Shown: piece after piece, positions 1-12,630 of the stretch
Layout: every line of letters starts with the position of its first letter
Position numbering within the stretch: position 1 is the stretch's first letter
The notes under the pieces: generated by a model
The model's database searches: none
What the model was told of the DNA's origin: nothing
The model's input: only the letters and a program-made list of their open reading frames with translations
Translations under genes and position numbers: made by a program
Source of the DNA: Corticium candelabrum
Lineage: Eukaryota > Porifera > Homoscleromorpha > Homosclerophorida > Plakinidae
Length of the DNA stretch: 64,000 nt
NCBI RefSeq assembly: GCF_963422355.1
Contig: NC_085101.1
Span: forward strand, 2,041,201-2,105,200
Direction of reading: 5' to 3'

Positions 1-1648
1 TCAACCCTTACGACGGCATTCCTAACTGTAACTTTTTGTCAACTACTAGAAAAAGAAGTCCTTTTACTAAGCCATTTATTGAATGAAACGCCCTTTGTAA
101 AAACATCAATTTCAAATTCTTCATTCTTTCCACTGATTCTTGAAATGTACTCCAAAGCGGTCACAAATTGGTTCATTCCTCTTTATACCCAATCTTCTTC
201 TCACACCTTTTCTCAGAGCCATATTGATCATCCTCTTCACATCTGTTCTCTCCAAATCCCACAAACGACATCCATATGATATGATGGGAAACAACTGTCG
301 ATCAACTATCTCCATCCACACCTTTTGTGATTCACACATACCTTCGATTTTTCCAGCACGAAAAAATTTTCTCTTGCTTCCACAGAGATTTTGCATTGTT
401 GAGCGGAATCCATTATCACACCTAAGTGTGGTACTGTATTCTTGAAGGAAAGAAAACCTGCACTTGCAGTCAGTTTGGGTTACCACTGGCGAACGACTGT
501 TCCAGACAAACACAGTGAATACTCTTTTTGCTGTTAGAAATAAACCTTTTTCTTCTGCAAACAGGGAACACACATCCATCATCTTCTGCATTCCATGCAG
601 TGTAGGTGATCGTCTGCATAGGCAACACTTCCAACGTACATGTGACCTACCCTTGCGCCATATCCACAACTCTTCAGACCAATTAACAACTCATCTAAAT
701 AGACGTTGAAGAGCGAAGGGGAAAGCACACTCCCCTGCCTCACTCCATTACCAACTGAGAATATTTTTTTATCTTACCAAAAATAAATCGGTGATCGCAC
801 TTCTAGCAGTCTTCAGAAAAATCTGTAATAAGGAACTCGGTCATAAGTTTTGGACAGATCCAGAGCGCAAACATACATTCTCAAGTTTTCTCTCTCTAAA
901 CAGTAGTCTATTGTGCTCTTTAATACAAAAGAGCAGTCAGCGCAACTGTGGTTACGTTTAAACCCAAATTGCTAATCAGTTGTCCTAACAACACTAATCA
1001 AACGTTCGACAAGAGCCGATTCCAGGACCTTGGACACCACAGATGAAGTAGAAATTTCCGATAATTATTTATGTCTGCTGTATCTCCACGTCTGTCTTTG
1101 ACTATGGGCACAATATATGAGGTAAGAAACTGTCGAGGAATAAAGGACTGCCTGAAAAACATGGTAAATGCTACACTCAAATACAATGACAATGTGAATC
1201 CACCGTATTCATTGTGCTCTGGCTGAATTCCATTACATCCCGCGGCTTAGTTCAACTTTAGATAACCAACTGCCTTCAAAACTTCTGACACTTCAATCTC
1301 AATGCACCACCAGGGGAGTTGTGGTCCAGACATTCGTTCTCTAAGAGCCATCTCAAACATCAACTGCTCTTCTTTCCTCTTCTGAGAAGACTCGCTATGA
1401 ACAATAGAGCTAAACTGATCTCTCCACATAGATAGAATATTGTTTTCCTTTACTGTTTCTCCCACCCTTACCGCCGTTCCACACCTAACAGGTTTGATTC
1501 CTTTCTGAACATTTCGCCAGAAACATGATTGATTACCTTTCTGTACTTGCTTGTACAAATCCTCCCCAAAATTCACTTTTTCCTGGCGCTTCAAGGTCTG
1601 GACTTTACCCTTCAATAATTTTCTAGACTTTAACATTGTCTCATACAT
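1..1648 (-). pseudogene. LINE reverse transcriptase fragments (copy A)
   Basis: Broken RT coding sequence. Visible motifs are a VPIVKDRRGDTADINNYRK segment (1081-1130) corresponding to the RT finger block, GVRQGSVLSPSLFN (about 683-742), and AYADD (about 610-640), the catalytic Asp pair. They lie in different frames with stops between them, so the gene has accumulated indels. The C-terminal part (121-445) carries the LYP/SYG-type tail of LINE proteins. Confidence 0.8.
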
Positions 1649-1678
1649 GTCACCTTGCCTGGGTTTGCCAGTAGCCTT

Positions 1679-2623
1679 TCACAAATAGTAGTCTTTACTA
1701 GCAGCTCGTTTCAACTTCGTCATCTCCTCATTCCACCCCATCTTATTGCCTTTCTTAAATTTACCCCTAGAAATGCTCCACTTGGCTGATTTAACTATAG
1801 CCTCACTTAAACTGTCATAAAATACCTTCATTCTATGTTGATGTAAACAGGATAGTGGTTCATTACAAACTGCAGTCTCTACTGGGATATCAGTGACATC
1901 CATCTCCATTTCCAAAATCTCCTGAAACTTTGCAATGTCTATGGCACTTGCCTCTTTTCCCAATAATCTTCTATTACATGTATTCACGTCATCTGACGTT
2001 TCATTTGTGTCGATAACCCGCTCAATGGACACCATTATCGCCCAATGGTCAGACAAAGCACAATCACCATCCCTTACGATGAATCCATCAACGACATCCC
2101 TCAAATGAGTTGAAACACACTTAGAGTCAATCCGTGACTCACAACAGAAGTCATGACTATGCCATGTACTCCTATGCATTGATCTTGCATCCTCCATTCC
2201 TGTCACCACTAGACTATACTCACTCAACAAGGAACTCATACTAGCTGAGCACCAGATCTCATTTCTATGCAAATCATCATTAAAGTCTCTCATCAATGCC
2301 ATATGATCGTGAACCTTCATATCTAATAAACCCTCCACAAAACCCAGTTCAACAATATACTCATCATAGGCAGTACAGTCACCATAATCAACATGCATAT
2401 ACAAAGCAATCATAAGAATGACTACCAGTGAAGTTCTCACTTTAACAGCAACCATCCTATCAGATATGGTATCAATTGGAAACACTGCATGTTGATGTCT
2501 CTTGTGCCAAAACAAAGATACCCCACCTAACGGTTTCCCACATAAAATCTCGTCTTTTGCCATTGGAGACCTAGCTACGTAGAGAACATCTTCTGATACA
2601 GAAGAAAATAGATTAAATTCCAT
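1679..2623 (-). pseudogene. LINE apurinic-like endonuclease domain (copy A)
   Basis: A 314-residue open stretch with the order of an exonuclease-endonuclease-phosphatase domain: GGVSLFWHK near the N-terminus, SDRMVAVKV, ALYMHVDYG, DFNDD (normally GDFN), an ID segment in SRIDSKCVSTHL, and LSDHWAIM, the catalytic SDH motif. The domain nicks target DNA to prime reverse transcription. It is followed by a short basic linker (GKFKKGNKMGW) before the RT part. The frame is open but is cut off from intact RT, so it is a remnant. Confidence 0.8.
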
Positions 2624-2640
2624 AGGATTTAGCTAATGCT

Positions 2641-4390
2641 CCTGGAGCGCTAAAAAGTCCATCTCATCAAACAGTTCAGATACATATTCTATCGAGGATT
2701 TGAATCCTTGGCAATTAAAAGTAGCAATCTTGAGATCATTCATCATGGACTTGTGTTTCCCTTGCCCACCTTAGTTTCATGACCCATGACCTTACTCTCA
2801 CATTTTCCTGCCAAAAGGATGGGTTTAGCACCGTGACCTTGCCTGTAATAGTATTCTTACTCGAGCACTTCGTGAACGACCGTACCTTGACGTTAAGATA
2901 AAACAATTTCTTGTTTCAACCCCGTTCTGCTTTTTGTATTCCAAAATATGACTATCAGATACTGAATCCGTGAGATTACCTACACATATATCCCAGGTAT
3001 CCGTACCCTTCTGTCAACTCCTGTCACATCTCCATCTTCTTTTCTCACACCCACCAAATACTTGATATTCCGACACCTGAGATTTTCAACCAAAGTCCAT
3101 TTGTTCTCAACCACGCCTCCCTTTGCCATCTCACTTTGCCTGCTGTCAGCTAGGGAAACTCACCTCTTTTCATGCATCGAACTATTCTTCATTGACTTGT
3201 TATCCTGGTCTTTTCCTGCTGAATTTTGTTTCTGACCAAACTTTAGTGTTTAACATAGCTGTGAACCTGCTCCCTCTTCTCCACACTGCATTTCTCCTCC
3301 ATAGTCACACCCATTGAATCCATTTCGTCAGTTACCTTGTACTTTTGCTTTTTAGATTTTGTCGTGATTGCTGCCATCTACTTGCCTTCTGTCGAATGAC
3401 CTTCAATTCCTTACCAATCTCCTGAACAATGCCATGAATGTCCCTTTTCAAGTTATACGTCATCTCTCGTAACATCTCACCACAGTCAAGCTCAGCTGTG
3501 TCAATGTAAATTTGCGTCAAACGCCAAATTTCTGTTGAAGACGACACTAGCAATTTTTGCAACAACACCGCAGCCGCTCAGCCACGCACACCAAAATTCA
3601 AGCTGTCAGACTGCTGAACCACTATGCAGAAACACTGTGCAACAGGCAGAATGTTACAAGTCAGGTACAGCTACACCTTCGCTCCCTATACGACTGCATG
3701 GTTGTTGGTGGGGAAACATACACGTGCAAATGTACACTGTAAGCGTTGTTTCTATGTGCTAAACCCGTAGAGCAAAGGAATAAACACAATCTACAGGACG
3801 GACGCCCAATAGCTGAATTCTCAATCTAGCAGCTAACAAACAAAGAGGGGTAGAGCCTCAGCACGACATCACGTTTGTCTATTAGTCAGTAATAACACCA
3901 CTTCTTGTCTATAGGTCGGAGTAGCTTCATTTGCATCTGCGCTAATGGAGTATATATACGGTCGGTCGCACCTTAGTTATACGATTACTATACCCTTAGC
4001 CCGGATATTCGAACCTCGAGTAATTATAACTGTAAAGAATTGCATTATGTATACTAAAGCATGGACTATTATTGTCTTCAGGGTGAAGCGTAGGCCGTCA
4101 TAAATAAATTGGAACATCGCGACCGCAAATAGATGAAAAATTTGAAGAGTACGTGGTACAGAGGTCTTATTAGAAAGCAGTTCAGTTTGAACCCAAAGTA
4201 CAAAAAACATGGCCAAAAGAGCATAGCCAACACACCAGGATCAACGCCGACGAACTACTACAGGAGATCAGTCGCAATTAATCCCATATTTAGATGAATT
4301 GCTTATATACAGCCCCACGTTCTCATTTCTAATTCAACAAAATTTCTTGTATTGTCATAACTAGACCTTATTCCATCTGCCATTGTGAAC
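2641..4390. other. Probable 5' part of LINE A, then unassigned sequence
   Basis: Up to about 3.75 kb this may be the 5' region of LINE A. A 78-residue minus-strand open stretch at 3332-3568 is basic and helical (RDIHGIVQEIGKELKVIRQKASRW), like an ORF1 coiled region, but no domain can be named. From 3.75 to 4.39 kb I see no coding or repeat signal. Confidence 0.3.
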
Positions 4391-4424
4391 GGTTTATTTA
4401 AGTCTTGCAGGAACAAACGCCAAG

Positions 4425-4745
4425 AGCTTCTTGAAGACCTACAGAACTGATCTACCAAGCTAAAATGGAAGTCAATGTAGAACTATAACTGTGGGAAAGA
4501 AAATGGAAAAGTTGTCTGAAACCATCTCATCCATCAACGGTTACACTGGCAATGAAGGCATGGAAATTGGAAGATTATCCTAACGTTAACCAACTGCTCA
4601 AGATTTTGTGTGCGCTTGGAGTGACAGCAGATAGGGCGAACAGCGAATGAAAGACTTACGTAAGAGCTATACCATCCCGGTGGGCTTAGACAGGAAGTGA
4701 AAAAGCGGTTGTTCTAGCGCTAAGACAACTAAGAATTTTTTAAGC
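4425..4745. repeat. Dispersed repeat R1, copy 1
   Basis: About 320 bp closely resembles 15,905-16,080 joined to 16,738-16,870. Shared blocks include CTTGAAGACCTACAGAACTG, ATCAACGGYTAC, CTAACGTTAWCCAACTGCTC and AGCTATACCATC. Both copies have many stops in all frames. This copy lacks the insertion that splits copy 2, so it shows the undisturbed target. The class of repeat is unknown. Confidence 0.75.
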
Positions 4746-5780
4746 AAGCACAGTACATTATCCAAGTGCAAATACGTGACATAGCAACGTAAACTTGATT
4801 GATCTTGTGTCATAGACGTACAGCTTCTACTCTACATATGACTTCATTCTAGCCATGAAGGTGAACAATACGTACTATTACAACGTCTAGATACAGTTTA
4901 ATGTCTAATGTCACTCTACTGATATAAACTTGTTATTTAATTAAATTAATTAATTAATTATAAAGAGTCTGATCTTCTACTGACAAATAAAATAATTATA
5001 ATTTATGACATAACTGTTACATATAAACTATCAGTTAAAACGTTCCAAAATTTATCACTATATTAATGCTAGTAGATTTCCAACGATCTAACGGTCAAGT
5101 TGTCTCTATAGTAACAAGACACGCCTTCTCTATTATAAACGAGGTTGCAACCTGTTGAGACTGTTGTTGCGTGCTCGCTTCGCTGGAGCATGCAGGGAAC
5201 GCGAGGCTCTGTAGACTGCGAACAGTTTGATGTGATTAGCATCTTTTTTTTTGTGGGTTCAAGTTCATTTTGACGAGTTTCGCTACCTCGGCGTGTTCAA
5301 ATTTTGTTTGGAAAAGACGTCAGATACGCTCGTTAACAAAGGTAAGAATCGATCAATCGGCTCGTGTAACGAATCGTCGTGCCAAGTTTTTTGGTTCTAC
5401 GCTTTAGTTTCGCCAACGTAACAGTTCGAAGGCTCGTAATGGCGTCCGTACTGTCTTCGCGCAACTGTGCCGGAAGTTGTCGGCAAATTGCAAGGTTGAG
5501 TGGAAACATGCAACTTAGGTGAGCTAGACGTAAGCGACAGACACTGTTTCTACACTTTAAGAGACGAATGGAGCTAGTCATGTTGTACCGTCGCTTCTGC
5601 CTAGATGACTAGGGGAAAGGAATACCGGAAGTGCAGGGTTACTCAAAAATGCACGTAGATTTGAAGCTGAAGCCAGGAGTTTTGAATATTGTCACTTTGC
5701 AGACGTAGAAGGGAAGAGTTAATAGAAATAACTTTTCATAAAATCGGTTTGGGTAGGGAGTCAAGCACTCTATTATATAC
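4746..5780. other. Non-coding, AT-rich stretch
   Basis: No supported gene. An AT-rich run with repeated TTAATTAA units lies near 4,938-4,970. A GC-richer block follows at 5,100-5,580 with no recognisable protein signal. Confidence 0.5.
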
Positions 5781-5891
5781 ACTCCAATTGCTGACAACAG
5801 AAGACAATCTATGCTGGATGTTGAGTGACTCTCTTAGATGTTCTGTTGCTCTTTCATACTTGCCCCAATTGTATAGATACACTTCCATTTT
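5781..5891 (-). CDS. Candidate internal exon, TPR-like
   Basis: A minus-strand segment bounded by a TATTTCAG acceptor and a possible GTATAT donor. Its middle reads GKYERATEHLRESLNIQHRL, which has the spacing of one tetratricopeptide helix pair (G/Y at the first turn, A in the middle, L-I near the end). With the exon at 6,938-7,216 it may belong to a minus-strand TPR-type gene. The donor is weak and no full gene can be assembled, so this is a candidate only. Confidence 0.4.
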
Positions 5892-6269
5892 CTGAAATAC
5901 TAGAGACACAGCAACACAACAGTCAGTCATCTCTTCTAGTCATAGTGTCTCTTAACAGTCTGTCAGACCCTCCCAGCATCTTCTGTTCACGTCTCAACAC
6001 ACACTACACACTAGAGATAGTGCATATATAAAGCATAATAAAATCTAACTGCACTACTCCCATTTCTACTTTCTTCTGCATTAATATTTCCCTATACAGT
6101 AAATTAAAGATAGAATGCATTTTCCTTGGTGCTCTCACTTGCTGTGGCTGTTTCTATTGCTGTCTTACTAGAAAACTGTTGGCACAACAAATTATGCTAC
6201 TCTCATTGTTTGATCTACATTCATTTCTGATAAAGTATGACATGTATCTGTTGACGGCTGTTTAGTATC

Positions 6270-6745
6270 CAAAAATATTACAGCAGGATGTCAATTATCG
6301 AACACCAGTTATCCCAACACTACTAGACACAGGCTGTCTCGCACTCACTTTAGCTTAAGTTGCACACAAATTGGATAATGTAAGAGTATTGCCCTGTTCT
6401 TATCTGTGATTCCAAAAATGTCACAACTCCATATTAGAAGCAAACTAGAGTGGTTCTGCATGTCCATAGAAAAGAATATAGAAATTTGTAAGGGAGCCTC
6501 AGGTGGCTGCAGCTATGTCTGTATTGGTCAAGACTTTGGAATTGCGAGGTCTACCATGTGTGATATCATGAAAGCCAAGAAGAAACTGAACATTTCACTC
6601 TCACGAGTCCAAGACTTTAAACGATTTGGTTGTGTAGCTGCAGTAGAGTAGACGTCATGCAATTATCTGCATTATTCAGAGTTATCAATACAGCAGGTCC
6701 CTGTGTTTGCATAAGTGACATCCTACTGCAACTTATGCAAAACAC
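6270..6745 (+). mobile_element. pogo/Tigger-like DNA transposon remnant
   Basis: The coding part at 6,406-6,651 resembles the N-terminal psq/CENP-B-type helix-turn-helix of pogo-family transposases: a KLEW start, then GQDFGIARSTMCDIMKAKKK, matching the usual A-x-x-FGI-x-RSTV-x-DI-x-K pattern. The second DNA-binding domain and the DDE catalytic domain are absent. A TCAATTATCGAACACCAG stretch at about 6,290 resembles the terminal inverted repeats of such elements. It is a truncated, inactive copy. Confidence 0.6.
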
Positions 6746-6937
6746 AAAAATTCTGCTGCTAAAATTTGAATTCTCTTATTAATTAAGTTAATGGAAGAAC
6801 AAATTGGGCATCATAACGAACACAAATGATGTCACATGAAGAATATGAAAAAAGCAAATGCAACAAGATATAATTAATGTAACTTTGTCCAAATTATTAA
6901 TTAATGCCCAAAAATTGTTGGTCTGTAAAATACTTAC

Positions 6938-7216
6938 CTGTAGACAGAAACTTTTCATGTTGATGTGTAATACCTCGCACAATAGACAAACATTGTTCCA
7001 TAAACTTTACGGCGTCATTCACTTTACGTTGGAAGTCTCTAGACACCAGAATAGTTATTATCATCTCTACTTCGATCTTCGAATCCACACTAACCACGTG
7101 CTTTATCTGCTGGTTGATGTTTGCTGCTTCATAGAGGAACAGCAATTGGCGAAAATTTTTTTCAGCAGCTACATAGTTGTCTTCATCCCACTGTTTCTTC
7201 GCTCTCAAATATAAAT
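6938..7216 (-). CDS. Internal exon of an unknown TPR-like gene
   Basis: A 279-nt open exon with a pyrimidine-rich TTTGCAG acceptor upstream and a strong ACAG/GTAAGTAT donor downstream. Both splice phases match (phase 1 in and out). It encodes 92 residues, helical and charged, with AEKNFRQLLFLYEAA and DAVKFMEQCLSI segments spaced like tetratricopeptide repeats. No catalytic motif is visible. The exon at 5,781-5,891 lies downstream on the same strand and has similar helical repeats, so both may belong to one gene of the TPR superfamily. The function is unknown. Confidence 0.6.
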
Positions 7217-8655
7217 CTGCAAACGGGAACGAACAAAACTGAAAAAATACTGCATATCTGATCACCTACAATTTATTACAATAAGGGTTAGCAGTAGATT
7301 GACGTCCAACCATATTACACCAACTTTTACAATCTATTCAACACACAATAGGGAGGGGCTTAGCTCATAAGTTGTGCACATGCGCAGTCTTTACCTGTTG
7401 TTCTTCTCATCCTTCCATTCAGAGAAGAGATAAGAATTTATGGATTGGCCAGTAGACTTGGATTAGAGTCTTGGAGACACTCCATCAGTTTAGGAAATCA
7501 AACAAACCAATTTTCTTGTTTCTATTTCTAATTGTTTTGTTGTTCTTTATTCTCAGAGCCAGTTTGAGTCGCATTAATCAAGATATAAGCACAGACTTGA
7601 AACGTCACTGGAGAAGGTTCGACTCAAATATATGTATAGAAATGGCTGAATACTAATAAAAACACCCACGCCCACGCGTGTTTGGTTGTGGCAGGTTGTC
7701 TAATGGATTGTTACAGAATGGAAAAGCATTAAATTTTCATCGTCCAACAGGTGTGGATACTTGTAATGTGTTAATTGCAGTTTTTGTGTGGGCGTGAGAA
7801 ATGAGTGTGTGTGGAGAAGTGTTTGTGATTGCGATGTTGTGTTGTAGTTTGTTGGCTAACCAGTGTGAAAAGTTGCCGACTGGTGAAGTGTGCATGTGTC
7901 ATATTAAATGTAGTCGGTGTTAATTAATTATATAAAATATCCGTGTTAAATTCTGTTGTTATATTTCTGTAGGACGTTAAAAAGACTCTGTTAGTAATAA
8001 AATTCAATCAGCTTGGAGTTAAAAGAACAATGTTACATTCAATATTATTATAATGTCCTCGATTACTTGGTTAGGTCTATAGACTTTTTAACATGCGTAC
8101 CATTTGCCCCTACCGTTATCGTCCATGTACACTGTTAAATTCAGTTAGATAGTGCTAGTTAGACGTTAGACAAAATGGCCACTCGTTAGTTGAACTGCAA
8201 CCAACTGACATTGGCTCTCATGGTGAGATGCAAGGTTTTATTTGGTATTGATAACCCTAGAAGAAATCTATTTAGTGAATTAGGAAAATGATACTTATGG
8301 TGTTATGAATGCATTCATGGACTAATTTTTTATAATAACATATAACACTGGGTAGAGTTAGTTCAATTAGTGTACAACAAAGAAACTGCCATTTTATATA
8401 ACGTCCATCTGGTGCTTTTGACCAAATATAATTAACAGTATAAATACATTGCAGAAAACAGTCAGAGAGCATAGTACTCCAGTTAAAACTACACCTAATC
8501 AAGCGATCGAGGAAATTCTGAATGATTTTGATGAACAAGGAAATCATTCTGAAACCAGACTGAATTTTGCAGAGTCTTTTCAACTTTAGACTGAATTTAA
8601 TTAACAAGGATACTTTATTTTACTTATTAACATGTGTATGCTTAGCTAGTCTTAG
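7217..8655. other. No supported gene
   Basis: Intergenic or intronic. A possible minus-strand donor (ACAG/GTAAAG near 7,394) could mark one more exon of the TPR-like gene, but its frame is not convincing. No repeat or RNA gene was seen. Confidence 0.4.
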
Positions 8656-8659
8656 CAGA

Positions 8660-8870
8660 TATGAAGAATTCAGTTTTAACATTTTACGCATTAAAGAGTC
8701 CATTTAACAATTTTGTGTCAAAAAGACTAATTTAGCTTGGAATGAATTCTTCACAACATTCGGTGAGGAATTCAGTCAGTGTTAAAAACAGTTTTTAACA
8801 GCTACTTTGTCAAAAAATCTCTTTTAACACCTTAAGAGTCTTTTTAACATCGACTGAATTCATCATAACA
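8660..8870. repeat. Imperfect inverted repeat
   Basis: The left edge (GAATTCAGTTTTAACATTT, about 8,667) and right edge (AACATCGACTGAATTCATC, about 8,847) are inverted versions of each other. Internal GTTAAAAA/AAGAGTC words also occur in both orientations. It resembles a small MITE or a decayed foldback element. Confidence 0.5.
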
Positions 8871-9120
8871 CATGCATGCTCATCACATCTGATAGCTTTC
8901 CGGCAATGGTAGAGTCAAAGAAGACAGCAAAAAGAAGCAGAACCTTACCCATGCATTCTTCAAGTAATTTTAAGGTTGTCAACTCGATTGACCAGAGAAT
9001 AGAGTCTCCACAGAAGGGAATCTCCACTGCTTACCGATTTGCATGCACTCCCTACTTTGAAGTTTCTCCAGTCTGTGCTCAGGTTACGTAGCCAACTAGA
9101 CATATGTATAAGATATATAC

Positions 9121-9270
9121 CCTGACCAAGGGGACTATGCAACTGTAACTCCCTTGAGAAGAAGCCGAGGAAGTGCTGCTGTGGTCGAGGGCAGAGGGCG
9201 AAGCCCAAGACCAACAGCGCTTTTGAAGTTCTCTCGAGGGAGTTACAGCCGCATAGTCCCTGACGACAGG
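9121..9270. repeat. About 150-bp near-perfect foldback (hairpin) element
   Basis: The left arm starts GGGGACTATGCAACTGTAAC and the right arm ends GTTACAGCCGCATAGTCCC. Pairing continues inward with a few mismatches (AAGTGCTGCTGTGGTC with GACCAACAGCGCTTTT) to a centre near 9,196, so the whole segment can fold back with almost no loop. This suits a MITE-like or foldback insertion. Confidence 0.75.
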
Positions 9271-9284
9271 GTGTCGAGCCATAC

Positions 9285-9878
9285 ATGCCCATATTTATTA
9301 GCTTGGGTGTAGCCACACAATATTTAAGTAATGGCAGGACATCCAGACAGGGGCTGTCTTCTGTTTCTGACAAGTGTGTGGTTACACAAATGCGTGATGT
9401 GCAACTGAAACACGTAGTTGGCTTAGTTGACTTACTTCAGTTACAACTAGTGGCATGCACGTGTAAGATGGCAGAAGGCAGTTCTTTCTGGTCTCATTTG
9501 TCTGCAAGTCAGATTGCTTGTTTCAAGAAGATACTGCAAGATTATTTGGATGATGCTGAAGACTTCCAATTGATTACAGATCAATCCAAAAATTGATTAG
9601 CGTATGTTTCAGGTAAAGACATATGCAGTGATGAAGCTATCAAAGAGAGGATACCATCCTAAACAAAAAAGGCAACAACTTGGGCCATGACAGAGTTTTG
9701 TTCTTGGTTTGACGTTCAAGGACATTTTAAAGAATTGGAACTGGACAACATAACACCAGTTTATCTCGGTGATGTACTCGCTGCCTACATTTGTCATGGA
9801 AGCACTATGTCAGGATGGTTCCCCTTACCCTCTCAGTACATAGGTTATGTTGGTAGCTGGCATGCAATGTCACAGTAG
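9285..9878 (+). other. Two unassigned open stretches
   Basis: Open stretches at 9,285-9,596 (103 residues) and 9,687-9,878 (63 residues) have mixed composition (for example LSASQIACFKKILQDYLDD) and might be parts of one decayed coding sequence. No family is recognised and no good splice sites join them. They could be chance. Confidence 0.2.
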
Positions 9879-10612
9879 TCATAATAATATAATAATTTAT
9901 TTTCTATCATACCACATCTGGTGTAGTTCCCTCATACGGGCAACATAAACACACGCACATGCAGACAAATGACATAACTAACACACAGAATCACTCAACC
10001 TACACGTAAACAATGTTTCCATCTATCATATCCTATTCTTGCATGTCCAGGATAACTACATCTATTCAACTATTACCAATGCTAGTCCTCTCACAACTTC
10101 ATTTCGTGATTGTGTAGCCCATTTAAGGAATTTAGTCTGTAGTATTTTTTCATCTTAACAGATGCCTCAACAAATCCAGGAATTATTTCCACTATAGAGT
10201 CTCTTTGTCTCATACCAAGCCCACGATGAATACCTTTTCAATATGCTATGTTAACAGACGTCTCTACTAGACTTGTTTCAAAGTTCCACAAATGACTTTC
10301 ATATGTGAGAACTGGAAATAATTGACTTTCCATGATCTTCACCCTCACACTATATTTGAACAACTTCCACCAAGTTGGCTAATGACACCATTCACAGCAG
10401 CATAAAACTTTCTTTTTCTTGCATCCAATGTGCTCTTTACCATACAGTAATCATTCATGACGACGACCAAATGTGTTATTTTCTCCTTGTTTGGTAATCT
10501 ATTGCCATTGAGAAAAACGTCTAATTTACTAGAGTGTTTCTATCGTCTCTGCTTGAATGTAATCACGGCACTGTTTTTGGTGTTGTATGTCAGATGATGC
10601 TCATTTGCATAC

Positions 10613-11035
10613 TCAGTAGGTACATATATCTAGTAGTCCAGCAACACGTAGAGACACTAGTGTTATGTCGTCTGCGTAAGTCAAGCACCCCAGGTACAGA
10701 CCTGCTGTTTTCGCTCTGACACCAGAAATGCTAAGCTGTGTCAAAAGATCATCTATATAGAGATTGAACAGAGATGGAGACAAAACGCTCTTTTGTCGAC
10801 CTCCATTTCCACTGCCAAAATGTGAAGAACAGTGGTGGTTCCACTTAACTTTCATTTTTTGACATGAATACCACTTCGCAAGACATGTAACCAAATGTAC
10901 AGGAGCACCTCTATCTAGTAACTTTTTAAACAGACAATGAAAGGAAACTGTATCATATGCTTTTGATAAATCAAGAGCAGACACATATACTTCTCTGTTA
11001 CCATTTAATAGGTAGTAGTCGACAGTCTTCTTCAA
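10613..11035 (-). pseudogene. LINE reverse transcriptase palm (copy B)
   Basis: A 140-residue open segment with classic RT motifs: ALDLSKAYDTV (motif A), a GGRQKSVLSPSLFNLYIDDL block (motif B, with a changed GVRQG start) and LTYADDITLV (motif C, the YADD active site). The catalytic Asp residues are kept here, but flanking parts of the protein lie in other frames, so it is a fragment. Confidence 0.9.
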
Positions 11036-11768
11036 AACAAAGGAACAATCTGAACATCAATGACCCTTTTTGAAACCAAATTGTTGTTGACTAGACATCA
11101 GTATACCATGCAACTTGTCTCGCATTATTAGTTCCAGGGCTTTTCATATTGTTGACAAAACAGCTATTTTTCTGTAATTGTCTGGATCACTGGCATCACC
11201 ATGTTTATGTTTAATGACTGGAACAACATAAGACTCCAAAAATTAAGTTTAGACTACAGAATGTTTTAAACAAGCAGTAAAGGCTGCACCCGTGTGGATA
11301 GCTAATTCAAAGCCACCATACGTATGTGTTCTGACTCTACTTCATCAGGTCCAGCAGATTTTTTTACTTTGAGTTGACGAAATGCTTTTTCAACCTCTTT
11401 GGGATGTATTTCAACACACCACCGTGGTAGTTTTGATGTTTGTATTCGATGTTTTAGATTTGTCACAAAGATTTGACGCTCTCTATCTATAGAATTGTGT
11501 GATTGACTGTTGATAATTTGGCTGAATGGCTTCTTCAAGCACTCGATCATTTCACTCCATCATTTTGTATACAAGGCTGTGTTTCATAGTTTCTTCCACG
11601 TACATTCTTCCAAAACGTAACAGTATCACTATCTAAGTCTGTAGCCAAACTTTCTCACCAACATTCTTGTTCCTTTCGTTTCTGTTTTTAATCATCTTTA
11701 AATAACTTCTAGAATTCTGCATTGCTTTGCAGAATTCACCATCTCTGGGCTTACCAGCACATTTCCAT

Positions 11769-12630
11769 TTAGAAAGTCTCTTCTAGCCTGCCACTTTGAT
11801 TTCTTGAGATCTTCATTCCAACCCAATTTACTTGTTCCTCTATTTGAGCCTTTCCATATATACATAATTTACCAGATCTCAGCAAAACTCCACATATGGC
11901 ATCAAGATATTCTTGAATATCTCGATGATGACCACAAGACTCAGGCTCATTGCACACAGCAGCTTGTACTGGCATAGGTATTTTACTTTGTTCCTGATCT
12001 ACACAATGTTTATACATTTCCAAACTATCCATTGTGGTTTGTTTCCACAACAATTTTTTAACCAACAGACTTGTTCTTTGGTATTGAAATCTTGCCATCT
12101 ACTTCCACACTCGTTGACATGACAATAGGCCAATGATAAGATAAATAACCACCGTCCTTCGTTATCTTAAAATCTATAATCGTTTTTGTCAAATGTTCAG
12201 AGACTAGGATGTAGTCAATCCATGATTGAGTCTGGAAATCTGAACTATGCCATGTATTCTTAGTATTCACCTCAGTATCATTCATGCCAATAGCTGTCAG
12301 GTTGAACTCTGACATAAATGTGGCCAGTCGTCTTGAAAAACACTTCATGCCTTTGCGAACATCAGTATTCAAATATCTCAGTATCATAACACTATCATAA
12401 CCATTTGACTCTTAAAGACCTCTCAAAACCCAATTTCAGTGATCTAATTCTCTAATGATTGCTATTCACCATTGTCAACTGGCATATACACAGAAATAGT
12501 AAGTATAGTTCCTAGATCTGTAGTAATTCGGATTGCAACCGTTTTGTCCGAAGCAGTTTGAATAGTAGAAAACAGACTGATAAAAACGTCTATGCCACAA
12601 TATTGCAATCCCAACTCCAAAATTGCCTGA
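11769..12630 (-). pseudogene. LINE endonuclease fragments (copy B)
   Basis: Two or three frames together cover an endonuclease domain: ILELGLQYCGIDVF and ISVYMPVDNGE (12,470-12,630), then SWIDYILVSEHL and LSYHWPIVMS (12,058-12,387). The last motif is the SDH position with Asp changed to Tyr, which would abolish catalysis. The tail (11,769-12,060) matches the linker of copy A. Confidence 0.75.

Larger units (their letters stand above)
1..2640 (-). mobile_element. Degenerate non-LTR retrotransposon (LINE), copy A
   Basis: A minus-strand remnant of a LINE with an apurinic-type endonuclease followed by reverse transcriptase. Reading the minus strand from high to low coordinates gives the endonuclease (2623-1679), a linker, RT fingers and palm, and the C-terminal tail near position 121, whose VDRQLFPIISYG segment is typical of LINE tails. 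The frame is broken many times, so it cannot be active. The window edge cuts the 3' end. The same domains in the same order recur at 9.9-12.6 kb with related sequence (compare AVCNEPLSC here with AVCNEPESC there), so both belong to one family. The clade is not resolved. Confidence 0.85.
9880..12630 (-). mobile_element. Degenerate non-LTR retrotransposon (LINE), copy B
   Basis: Second copy of the family at 0-2.6 kb. On the minus strand the order is endonuclease (12,630-11,769), linker with AVCNEPESC, RT fingers (11,302-11,550, with KKSAGPDEVESEHI), RT palm (10,613-11,035) and the C-terminal tail near 10,300. The 3' end is probably near 9,880, where the minus strand reads a TAA/TTA-rich run next to unrelated sequence. 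The 5' end abuts an oppositely oriented endonuclease-domain fragment at about 12,628. Many stops and frameshifts are present. Confidence 0.85.

Noticed and set aside
9285..9878. Real host gene on plus strand
   Set aside because: Only two short unlinked open stretches, no splice sites or recognised domain; kept only as a low-confidence note.
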